This document shows positions 22,080 through 32,210 of a stretch of DNA of 64,000 nt, piece after piece (position 1 is the first letter of the stretch; each line of letters starts with the position of its first letter). The DNA is from Allomyces arbusculus (Eukaryota; Blastocladiomycota; Blastocladiomycetes; Blastocladiales; Blastocladiaceae), in the NCBI GenBank assembly GCA_027604705.1, contig JADHYV010000017.1, forward strand, positions 248,001 through 312,000. The letters are read 5' to 3'. The position numbers were made by a program, and so were the translations under genes. Under the pieces are notes generated by a model. The model saw only the letters and a program-made list of their open reading frames with translations. It was not told where the DNA came from and did no database searches.

Positions 22080-24608
22080 ATGTTTGCGCGGCGCCTGCTC
22101 ACGCGCCCGACCTCCACCTCGACCGTAATCTGCCTGCTCCGGCCCAGTGCTGCCGTTGCCGCGACTGCTCCTCGTCTCGCCACGCTCGGAACGACGTTCT
22201 TGACCCGCGCCACCATGTCCAATTCGGCCCCGACCGCCGCTTCGGCCGCAACGACCACCTCCGCTCCGCGCCAGCCGGCGTGGCACCGGCCCGCGCCTAA
22301 GGCCGAGGTGCCCGTGCTCAAGATCTACAACTCGCTCACGCGGCAAAAGGAAGTCTTCACGCCCGCGAACGGGCGCCAGGTGACGTGGTACAACTGCGGC
22401 CCGACCGTCTACGACGCCGCGCACATTGGCCATGCGCGTCTCTACATGACCGTCGACGTGCTGCGGCGTGTCCTCGAAGAATACTTTGGCTACGACGTGC
22501 TGCTCGTCATGAACATTACCGACATCGACGACAAGATCATTCTGCGCGCGCGGCAAACTTACCTGTTTAACCAGTTCCGCAAGCAGCACATCGAGTCGGG
22601 CAAGGGCCTGACCGACGACGTGCGTGAGCAGGTCACGGAACTGTGGAAGACGTACGTCGCGCGCACGTTTGGCGATGCCGCGGCGCACGCGTGGCCAAAG
22701 TTTTACGCCAAGGCCGTCACGGAGCAGACGGGCGATCTCGTTGCCGACGCCAAGCGCGTGCTCAAGCTCAAGCAGGCTGCGGCGGCGTACGACGCGCTTC
22801 AACAGCACGCCAAGGTGCAGTCGGTCGGGGCGCTCGAGTCGGTGCTCGCTGCGTCGCGCGACATTATCGCGACTGCGCTCGATGTGAATCTCGGGCACAC
22901 GGTCACCGATCAGCAAGTCTTCCGCGACTTTGCCGCGTTCTGGGAAGACGATTTCCTCAAAGATATGGATGGTCTCGGCGTGCGCGCGCCCGACGTGCTC
23001 ACGCGCGTGTCCGAATTCGTGCCGGAAATTATCACCTTCGTCGAGCAGATTGTCGCCAACGGGTACGCCTATGAGGCTGATGGGTCGGTCTACTTTGACA
23101 CGCGCGCGTTCCACGCGAACCCGAACCACCACTACGCCAAGCTCGAGCCGTGGTCGGTCAATTCCGAGGCGTTGCTTGCCGAGGGCGAGGGTGACTTGTC
23201 AACCAACCTGACGCACCGTAAGCGCGCACCCGCTGATTTCGCGCTGTGGAAGAAGTCCAAGACGGGCGAACCGTTTTGGCCGTCGCCGTGGGGTAACGGC
23301 CGTCCCGGGTGGCACATTGAGTGCTCAGTCATGGCCTCGGCCGTGACGGGCACTCAGCTCGATCTGCACTCGGGCGGAATCGACTTGGCTTTCCCGCATC
23401 ACGATAATGAGATTGCGCAGTCAGAAGCGCATTTCGGGTGCGACCAATGGGTCAACTACTTTATGCACGTGGGCCACTTGCACGTCGAAGGCCAAAAGAT
23501 GTCCAAGTCGCTGAAGAACTTCTTTTCGGTCAAGGATGCTTTGCAGCAGTACAAGCCGTCGACACTGCGCATGATGTACCTGCAGCAGCACTGGCAGGGC
23601 GGGATGGACTTCAAGGCCGCAACCGCGCAGGAGGCCATGGCTGCCGAGGCAACGTTGCGCAATTTCGCGACCAATGTCCGCGCGCTCTTGGCTGACTACC
23701 GCGCCAACCCACCGGCATTCACGGGCGCGCACGATTTCCGCAAGGGCGAGGCTGACTTGCTCGCGCATTTGCAGTCGAGCCAGGCGCGCGTGCACGCGGC
23801 GCTCTGCGATAACCTGCACACTCCCGCGGCCATGGACGCTCTGCTCGACCTCGTCTCCAAGACCAACGTCTACCTGCGCAACGTCGAAGCCGCCAAGCAG
23901 CACGCCAACGCCTACCTCGTCGCCAAGGTCGCCAAGTACGTCACGCGCATGACCAAGATCTTCGGGCTCACCGAGCAAGGCGCCGAGATCGGGTATGGGT
24001 TCCCGGAATCCGACGGTGAGTCGGCGGCCGCGGGCGGCGCGTCTCGCGATGAGGTGGTACTGCCGTACGTGCAGGCCCTATCCAAGTTCCGCGACGACGT
24101 GCGCGCTGCGGCACGGAACGGTGGCAACGATCTCGCAACCACCGTCCTGAAATTGTCCGATCAGGTGCGCGATGATGTACTCCCAGACCTTGGCGTCGCA
24201 CTCGACGACCGCGATGGTGGTCGCGCCCTCGTCAAGCTTGTTGACCCGGCCCAGCTCCGCGCCGAGCGCGCTGAGAAGAAGGCCCGTGAAGCCGCCAAGC
24301 TCGCTGCCAAGGCTGAGGCCGCGCGCAAGGCTGCCGTCAAGAAGCTCGAGCGGCTGTACAAGGGCCGCGTCGCGCCCAAGGACCTGTTTAAGGGCGACGA
24401 GTACGGCAAGACAGACGCCGATGGTGTCCCGACGCACGATGCCAAGGGCGAGGAGCTGCCCAAGGCGCGGCGTAAGAAGCTCGCCAAGGAGTTTGATGCA
24501 CAGCGCAAGTTGCACGACGAGTACTTGGCCGCGACTAAGGAGGGCCCGATTGAATGGGCGCCGCTGCGCGACGAGTATGCGGCCAAGGGCGAGAAGCTCG
24601 ATGTCTAG
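22080..24608 (+). CDS. CARS: Cysteinyl-tRNA synthetase, probable dual mitochondrial/cytosolic enzyme
   Basis: This intronless gene of 842 residues is a class I synthetase that charges tRNA-Cys. Motifs: zinc/cysteine pocket WYNCGPTVYD, HIGH at 115-118, WHIECSVM and HHDNE zinc ligands, and KMSKS at 473-477. The C-terminal third is a Lys/Ala-rich extension as in eukaryotic cytosolic enzymes. The first 45 residues (MFARRLLTRP...) look like a mitochondrial presequence. A second in-frame ATG at 22215 (Met46) sits in a strong GCCACCATG context while the first ATG has a weak one (T at -3). Leaky scanning could therefore give a mitochondrial and a cytosolic form from one mRNA. It is divergent from SPX-SerB. 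Confidence 0.96.
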   Translation: MFARRLLTRPTSTSTVICLLRPSAAVAATAPRLATLGTTFLTRATMSNSAPTAASAATTTSAPRQPAWHRPAPKAEVPVLKIYNSLTRQKEVFTPANGRQVTWYNCGPTVYDAAHIGHARLYMTVDVLRRVLEEYFGYDVLLVMNITDIDDKIILRARQTYLFNQFRKQHIESGKGLTDDVREQVTELWKTYVARTFGDAAAHAWPKFYAKAVTEQTGDLVADAKRVLKLKQAAAAYDALQQHAKVQSVGALESVLAASRDIIATALDVNLGHTVTDQQVFRDFAAFWEDDFLKDMDGLGVRAPDVLTRVSEFVPEIITFVEQIVANGYAYEADGSVYFDTRAFHANPNHHYAKLEPWSVNSEALLAEGEGDLSTNLTHRKRAPADFALWKKSKTGEPFWPSPWGNGRPGWHIECSVMASAVTGTQLDLHSGGIDLAFPHHDNEIAQSEAHFGCDQWVNYFMHVGHLHVEGQKMSKSLKNFFSVKDALQQYKPSTLRMMYLQQHWQGGMDFKAATAQEAMAAEATLRNFATNVRALLADYRANPPAFTGAHDFRKGEADLLAHLQSSQARVHAALCDNLHTPAAMDALLDLVSKTNVYLRNVEAAKQHANAYLVAKVAKYVTRMTKIFGLTEQGAEIGYGFPESDGESAAAGGASRDEVVLPYVQALSKFRDDVRAAARNGGNDLATTVLKLSDQVRDDVLPDLGVALDDRDGGRALVKLVDPAQLRAERAEKKAREAAKLAAKAEAARKAAVKKLERLYKGRVAPKDLFKGDEYGKTDADGVPTHDAKGEELPKARRKKLAKEFDAQRKLHDEYLAATKEGPIEWAPLRDEYAAKGEKLDV

Positions 24609-24853
24609 ATGATTGAGTGTCGTTTTTTTTGCGTTGGGTTTGTTGGTTCCTTGCTGTCTCCGCTCAATACACAGGCATAGTTCGCCCATAATCGATTGAT
24701 GCTTCTCGTTCCCTGTGAGCTTGGCTTGCCAGTGGATGTTGCTCGTGTTCGCAGCAACCCGCCGTGAAAAATCCATTTGCTATTTCGCCTTGCCTGCATT
24801 CAACCAGCATCGTCAGTCGCCTGCATCAACAGCAGCACGCGACCTCGAAATAG

Positions 24854-26915
24854 ATGAGCGCTGTCTTCGCGCACCACTTGCCGCAACGACATCCGCACCA
24901 CGATGCACTTGCCGTGATGACCGACGCACGACCATCTTGGGCTCGTCGGTGGAACGCACGCGCTGAGGCCAAGTACGCAACGCACTATCAATGTCCAAAC
25001 GTTATGATGGACAAATCGACAAGATGACGCGCCATTTTCGACAACGATTGACCACTCGATACGCCGTGATTCCCCACCTCAGAGTGGCTCATTTAGCCAG
25101 CCGGCTCATTCGGCTCCGTCGCGACGTGGACCGCGCCAAGAGCACCGCGTCGGCGCACATCATGCTCGCAGCGACCACGGCCGATCAACCAACCGGTGGA
25201 GAGCCAGCGGCCGACGATGCTGGTGGCAAGTCTCCCCGCACGGGATCGAACAGCACGCTGGACCACGGAATGTATGAAAGTATGACGCAAAACGCGCGCT
25301 CTTTTCCGTTGCGCTCATGATACTGACCTTGATTGCTCGTGCTCGCGCGCACGGCGCGACGTGTAGGCGGCAACAACTCGTGCGGGAACGCGTCGATTTT
25401 TTACGGAAGCAGCTCACAGCCCGCAAGTTTCGCGTCAAGCAGCGTCCGTATACTTTGTCGTTTGGCCAAGTCTGGTGCAGCTACAGGGTGGAGAGACGAG
25501 AGAAACTGATAATCTGTTCATCGGTTGACTCGTCTAGTCCGCGAAGAAGTCGAGGAAAAGCGATCGTTCTTGCAGGTACGGTGCAACGCTATTGTCGAGG
25601 CACGGCATCGGCTCGACGAGGAAATGTCGTGGCTCGACGCCAACTACGAGATGCTCTCCCGGAACCGGTACGTCGTCTCCACCCGACCACTCCGATGTGG
25701 TGATGCTGGCTGATCGATCTGCGCTGTTGTTGCTAGCGAGTCGCTCTTTTCGGTGCTGCACGAAACGTTTTTCTTGCAAGCGACAGCCGCGCAAGAGCTC
25801 AGTAAGATCTTCCCGGTGGACACGGTCGACCGCAACACCTACACGATCCGCTCTACGATCCTGCCCAATTCCAACTACAACAGTATGGCGAGATCTCCTT
25901 CGCACACTTACCCTTCGTTCAGCTCACCTTGCTCCCGACCGTCCCTCAGTCCGCCACGACGCCGAGCAAATTGCCGCCGCGCTTGGTTGGATCTGCGACC
26001 TGCTCCGCGTCATCTCGTCGTTGCTCGACATCCCGACGCGGTTCCAGATTCGCATCTGCGGGTCGCGGTCGAACATCACGGACCCGTTCTCGGGGCACGT
26101 CTACCCGCTGTATGAGCGCGGCACGACGCCCGCGGCGTTCGAGTACGGCGTTTACTTGCTCAACAAGTGCATCACGGAACTGTTGGCCGCGCGCGGGGTT
26201 CCGGCGATGCACTTGCAAATGACGCTGGCCAACGTCAAGGCGCTGCTCGATAGCGTGTGCCATGCGCACGTCGATTTGAACAAGTGCGGTTTGATTGAAC
26301 GCGTTCTTTCTGCGTTTTGCGCGACATGATTACTTACTGAATCGTTGCCACTCTGGTAGCCCGTCGCCATACGTGACCCCCAAGAACGTCTCCTCCTCCT
26401 CGGCCTCCGTGATCCTGTCCCCACCGACCCTCCCACTCGCGACGCGGTCCATGGGCACGACCACAACCACTACCCGATCCCTGGCACTCTCCACGCCGAT
26501 CCCCTCGGCTGCCGCCGCAACCGACCACCTCTACGACTTTCCCTCGCTGGGCGGCCGCAATGCTGGGACGGGGTACGACTTTCCCGCCGCGTCCGATGGC
26601 TATCGGTCGCACCGGTCGTTCAGTCTGGCGTCGAGTGTGGGCGTGGACGACGACGCGGCTAGTAGCCACCTGGGGTTCTTGGCGCCCGTGGTGGATGCCA
26701 GGAGTCCTGGACGGTGGAGTGCGGCCGCGGCGGCTCGACGCGCGAATCCGCTCAGTGGTGAGTGGCGGATCGTTAATGGGCAGTTGAAGCGGATTGGTGG
26801 AGGTGCGGGGAGTAGTGTGGACGATGTGTCAGTGCGGTCAACGTCGATGTCGGTGTCGGGAGGCCGGTCGCCGCCGCCGCGGCCGCCTTCGACGTGGTCG
26901 TATTTGGGGAGTTGA
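24854..26915 (+). CDS. UVRAG: UVRAG/Vps38-like subunit of the class III PI3-kinase complex
   Basis: Preferred model has seven exons: 24854-24972, 25083-25271, 25367-25443, 25538-25667, 25737-25882, 25950-26283, 26360-26915 (516 residues). A charged coiled-coil spans roughly residues 60-170 (RQQLVRERVDFLRKQLTAR, LREEVEEKRSFLQ, HRLDEEMSWLDANYEML). It is followed by the family core: LFSVLHETFFLQ, KIFPVD, YTIRSTILPNS, then AAALGWICDLLRVISSLLDI, GSRSNITDPFSG and FEYGVYLLNKCITELL. The tail is Ser/Thr/Gly-rich. UVRAG (yeast Vps38) joins Vps34, Vps15 and Beclin-1 on endosomes. No C2 domain is visible, as in Vps38. An alternative start at ATG 24991, reading through the first intron, would give 507 residues. 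Confidence 0.87.
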
Positions 26916-27247
26916 AGATGGATGGGAATGGATTGGCGGCATGATTTCGGTAGCCTCAAGAAGTGGACGCGACAGCAAGCAATGGGGAAACAAAGACGAT
27001 TTTGTGGTGGTATTCAGTACACGGGCGCAGCACTTCATCCATGGTCTCCGCGCCTTTCTGGCCTCTCTCTCTCTGATCGCCAAGAAAAGCGGCGAGCGCG
27101 GCGCAACACAAACGAGAAATATACAAAAAAGTGCCTTGCGTGGCAACCAACGACCCAACTGGCCGGTCGAGGGAAGGAACTCAACCAGCCAAGCAACACA
27201 GCGCTCTCCCACGCTACTCACGGGCAGGCACGGCACCTTAACTCGCA
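26916..27247. other. Intergenic, convergent 3' ends
   Basis: These 332 bp lie between the stop codons of UVRAG and the ABC transporter. AT-rich patches near 27115-27130 fit polyadenylation. No gene seen. Confidence 0.45.
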
Positions 27248-30200
27248 CTAATGGCGGGGCGACGACAGGACGTTCGGCCCCTCATCCGCATCTGCGGCTG
27301 GATCCACGCCATCCCCCGCGTCACTCCCGCTCGGGTCCGGGCTCGAATCCCCGTCGCGGTTCGTGATCACGGTCAAGTCGGACTTGCTCGCACCAAGCGG
27401 GAAATGTGCCTCGCCGGCACGGTCCTCGTCGAGCGCGGTAATCTTGACGGTCGGACCCGTTTTTGCCACATACCGCGGCGACCCGCTCGAACTGCCGCCA
27501 CTGGAGCTGCTCGCCGACGCACGCTCCAGGTCGACTTCGTTGTCGCGCAGCTGCTTTTCCCACATGTCGTGGTAGACGCCCTGCGGGTTGCGCAGTAGCT
27601 CCTCGTGCGACCCGCGCTCGACGATCTCGCCGTGGTGCACAACGAGGATCATGTCGGCGTGGATGATGGTACTCAAGCTGGAGAGAGTGGAATGGAATGT
27701 GGTGAGCAGTGGAGCGCAGCAAAAAGGAGCATCACTAGGCATGAAGCGTACCGGTGGGCAATGATCAGTGTGGTCTTGTTCTTGGAAATCGACCGCAGCT
27801 CACGCTGGAGCATACGTCTGTTTGGTGAAAGAAAGAAACGATGAGTTCACCACCTCTCTCAGGGCAACACCAATAATGCTAAGAATCAAAACGTACTCGG
27901 TCGCCGTATCCAGCGCGCTCGACGCTTCGTCGTACATGGCAATCACCGGGTTTTTCAGCACCGTACGGGCAATCGCAACGCGCTGCTTCTCGCCACCTGA
28001 TAACCGCGTCCCGCGCTCGCCTACTTTGGTCTCGTACTTGTCCGGGAAACCCATGATGCGGTCGTGAATCTGCGCGGCGCGCGCGGCCTCCTCGACTTCT
28101 TGGTCGGAGCTCGTGACGCGACCATACCGGATGTTATAGCTGGATCGGTGAAGCGCAAGTGAGTGCGACTGTTCTCCACCGCTTTCAAAGTTACGAGGTG
28201 GGGTGGCTCGTACCGGATAGTGTCGTTGAAGAGCACCGTGTCCTGCGGGACGACGCCGATCAGGCCGCGCAGGTCGCTCTGCGCCATGTGCCGAATGTCG
28301 ACGCCGTCGATGAGGATGCGGCCGCCCTGAACGTCGTAGAACCTACAGCCGATACCGCGGCGTTTAGTCTGGAGCATCTAACACCGCACGATACATCGGA
28401 CGCGGCCGGAATACGTACCGGAACAGCAGACGCAAAATAGTCGATTTGCCGCTCCCCGACGACCCAACCTACCAAATCCCCCAATACAGCTCTTAGTCAC
28501 ACCGTCCAAGGTCGTTCCACGACTAAGAGAAAATACGCACCAGAGCCACCGTCTTGCCCGCGGGAATCTCAAATGAGATACCGCGCAGCGTCGGCACGCG
28601 CGGGTCGTACGCGAACACGACGTTTTGGAACGTGACCTTGCCGCGCATCTGTGCCGGGTTGATCGGCGCCGGTCGCGGCAAGTCGCGAATCTCGGGCTCC
28701 TGCGCAAGCAGGTCGAGCATCTTTTCCATGTCAACAAAATTCTTCTGCAGTTGGCGGTAGTAGGACCCGAAGTAGTTGAGCGGGCCGTAGAGCTACAAAG
28801 TGGTGGTGAGAAATCGCATCAGCGTGAGGTAACCGGTTGATGAGAGCGATTCGCAGCGCAACAGTGCGCGTACCTGCGTAATGTAGGCCATGTAGAGCAC
28901 AAAGTCGCCGACCGACATGGTTTGGCGCACAGCGACACGGTGCGCGCACAGCAATGACCCGGCCAGCAACCCAATCTGAATGATCGTGTTCTGCGCGAAA
29001 TTGAGCGCGGCCGACGTGAACGACGACTGCCAGTCGGCAGCCTGGTAGGCGGCAATCGCCTTGGCGTACTGCGCGCATTCGAACCGCTCGGCGTTGTAAA
29101 ACTTGACCGTCTCGAAATTGAGCAGCGAGTCGACGGCTTTCGCCTCCATTTCGTTTTCGAGCGCGTTCGATTTGCGCCGATACTTCGTGCGGATCTCGGT
29201 GATGTGAATCGTCGCCCAAATGTAGAGCACCATCGTCACAAAGACGATAAGCCCAAACCAGATATCAAACTGCGCGACAAAAAAGACGACAGCAATCGCA
29301 ATGTCGACGAGCGTCGGCAAGATGTTGAACAGAATCGTCGAGAGCAGCGACACGACCGAGGACACGCCGCGGTCCTGCACGCGCAGGATCTCGCCCGTCT
29401 TGCGCGTCAGGTGGAACCGATGCGAGAGCGAGTGCAGGTGCTGGAACATGCGCAGCGAAATGGCGCGCGTCGTGTACTAAATAGCGGAGACGTTGTCAGA
29501 GAGCGACCTTTTATCGAGTCGATGAAAAGTGGGAAGAGCGCAGAGCTGTACCTGACCCACCGGAATCCACAGAACGTCCTGCGCCGTATTCACCATGCCG
29601 ACGCTACCCTGCAAGAATCGCAACAGCACAAACACCGAGATCGCTTCCCACGGCACGCGACCGGCACTCGGCATTGAACCGGCATCACCATTCGTCGGCG
29701 TCAGGCAATCGACGAGGGCCTTGTACTGGAGCGGCAAGAGCACGTTGACGACGCGACCCACAAACAGGAGCAAGCCGCACACGAGCACTAGGCACTGCAG
29801 GTATCGGTCGCGCGCAGGCCAGACAAACGGCGCGAGCTTGCCAAACTTGTCGAGGTAGTCCTGGAAAGTCGTCGGTGGCTTGAACTTGTCGGCGGTACTC
29901 GTCTCGACACGCTGCCGACCGGTCGCCGTCGGTGGGGGAGCAGTTCCCGTCGCATCCGTCCCGGCTGCTGCGGCCGCGCCCAGCAGAGGCTCGCGCTGGT
30001 CAGCGCTGTTTACGGCATCGTCGTCCATCGGCTCTGGCGACATGGCCGGGTTCGTGAACAGGTCCGTGAATCGTGCCGACGACGCCGTGGTCGCCGCCGT
30101 CGCGCGCGTCGACGTGCGCCGCGCCACGTCCGCGACGCGCGGCCAGCGCGGGTTGGTCGCAACAGCTGGCGGGACCGATGTTGCCGCGCCCTTGCCATTG

Positions 30201-31483
30201 ACGAGATGCGGCTGTTCCAAGTCGAGGTGCGCGAGCATCGCTTCTGTAACGCGCGCGTCGGTCCAAACCGTGTCCGACGCCTGCAAAATCGCGCGCGCGG
30301 GCGACCGGTAGTGGAACCGGACCATGACCGCGGCCAGGAGCGCGACCGAGGCCAAGTGCCGGACGAGCAGCGGGACAAGGAGCACGGGTTGCAGCGAGGC
30401 CCGCCCATACGCGACATCGCCCGCGACACCCCACACGTCGGTACCGTTCGGGTCCAGGACGGTCGGGCTCGACCAGTAACACACGTGGTTGTAGAGGTCC
30501 ATGACATTGATCGACGCCGCGAGTGCCCAGTACCCGCCAACAACCCAGGTACAGTCCCACCGGAGCCGACGCAGGTAGAGGAAGACGCAGTTGAATGTCC
30601 ACGCGGCCGCAGCAATCGCGTGCGTGATGGGCCACCACGGAAACACGGCCCACAGGTCGCGGTCGGGCTCTTGGTCGGTGGCCACCAGGTGGAGAGCAGC
30701 GAGATAGACGAGGCAGAACAGGTGCGAGAGCGTCGAGGCCAAGGTCAGTGCCACGACCATCCAGGTCATTACCGTGGGCGGCGGCTCCTTGGTCGGGTCA
30801 GTCGCGGGCATCATTGGCAGCGCATGCACACCGTCGCCGTCATAAGTCTCGGACGTGTCGTCGTCGTCATCGTCGTCGTACATGGACATGTCCATGTTGG
30901 TGATGGGGCTCCACGAGCGCGACGGCGGGGCAGTCGAGCGGCCAATCGGGGTCCGGGATCCTGCGCGATTTTTGGCAAGCGAGCACACCGTTAGATCCCA
31001 CCACTTATCAGCGAGCAGACCGGCGGATGAAAAACAAAATTGCATACCGGGCGAATGCGGCGGCGAGTGCCGCAGGAGCGGCAACGTTGCGTCGCGCACC
31101 TCGTCACGAAATTCATCGTCGGCCGACTCGTGGCCCTCGTTGCGCGGTTGCGATTGTGGGCCAGTTGCAGTACCGGCGTGCCGGCGGTATGCGAGCGCGT
31201 CGTCGATGCCCGACCGAGTCCTCCTGTGATGCGTACGGCGCTTGGCCAGGTACCGGCGCGTCGCGACCGTCAGCCAGCACAGCGTGTAGACGAGGAGCGG
31301 CGCCGTGCAGAGCACGGCGTTGAGCCATGGCGCGAGGCGGCTCGCGTAACCCCAGACGACAGCGTGCGTGCTGCTGCTTGTTGCCGTCAGCGACTCTGCT
31401 GGCGTTGAGATTGCAGCACGGATGAGCTCGTCGTGGTCGTTAAAATGCAAAGCGGACGCGGCGGGTCGCGTCTGATCATCCAT
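27248..31483 (-). CDS. HMT1/ABCB6-type half ABC transporter with N-terminal TMD0
   Basis: Nine exons (31483-31048, 30960-29552, 29476-28874, 28792-28541, 28468-28419, 28342-28214, 28139-27897, 27817-27752, 27677-27248) give 1205 residues. An extra N-terminal membrane domain precedes the ABC core, which is typical of HMT1/ABCB6. Core landmarks: [19 protein letters not shown] before helix 2, [23 protein letters not shown], Walker [10 protein letters not shown] near 902-910, Q-loop [10 protein letters not shown], signature [13 protein letters not shown] near 1006, Walker [14 protein letters not shown] near 1030, and H-loop LIIAHR. The family exports heavy-metal or glutathione conjugates (vacuolar HMT1) or porphyrins (ABCB6); substrate is unknown here. 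A seven-Asp run sits in the loop near residue 160. The tail of about 110 residues is Ser/Gly/Asp-rich. Confidence 0.93.
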
Positions 31484-32210
31484 GATGCGAGCGGAAATGG
31501 CTGACAGTGATCAGGGGCGGAGCACGGCTGGCCGCGCAGCTGGCGGCGGAGACGACCTCGGCCGCGAATTCGCTTGCAGCTGCCAACGACTCAGCGTGAT
31601 GCTGGGGAGCTGGATGCGCTCGGTGCAGTCGGCGCGGCGGTGGCTGGTCGGTTGGTCCCACTTGGTCCTCGTTGCCGATGGCTGATCGAAAGAGAGAGCG
31701 AAGGGCCCCGGCCAACGCGCAGGATTTGAAGAGGGGCACCCATCGCTCGCCGGTCGCCAGCAAATCGCTCCTCACTTTGCACGTCTATGATCCTTGCTTG
31801 CTTCCCTCACCAACACAGCACGTCGTCGACGTCGCTCAGATTGGCGGCCACGTTGGCCTCCGACACGCACAGAGAAGTCGGTGCATGTGTGACGTGCACG
31901 CCGTGCCCCTCTTGTTTGCGTCTTCCACCCAGTCGATGGAACGATGCCGCGGCATTTGATATTTTTGAGTCAAAAGCGGGGGCGCCCCACTTCTCGATCG
32001 ACGCCCTGTGCTTCCATTCCTACTTGCGGTTGCCGGTTGGGTGGCCAAATGAAAACTGCTGGGAGAGAGGGGAAATCGGGATCAAGAGAGAAATCAGGAC
32101 CATTTTGCATTGCAACCAGGAAGACAAAAAATGACACAACCGGGACGAACCAGACCAAACGACAACAGCCAACAACAAAATTCCAACACTCGTCCCTCCT
32201 CCACGCCGAC
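31484..32210. other. Intergenic upstream of the ABC transporter
   Basis: These 727 bp lie between the ABC transporter start and the Nup192 stop, both on the minus strand. They should hold the transporter promoter and, at 32090-32200, an A-rich 3' region of the nucleoporin. No coding features seen. Confidence 0.4.
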
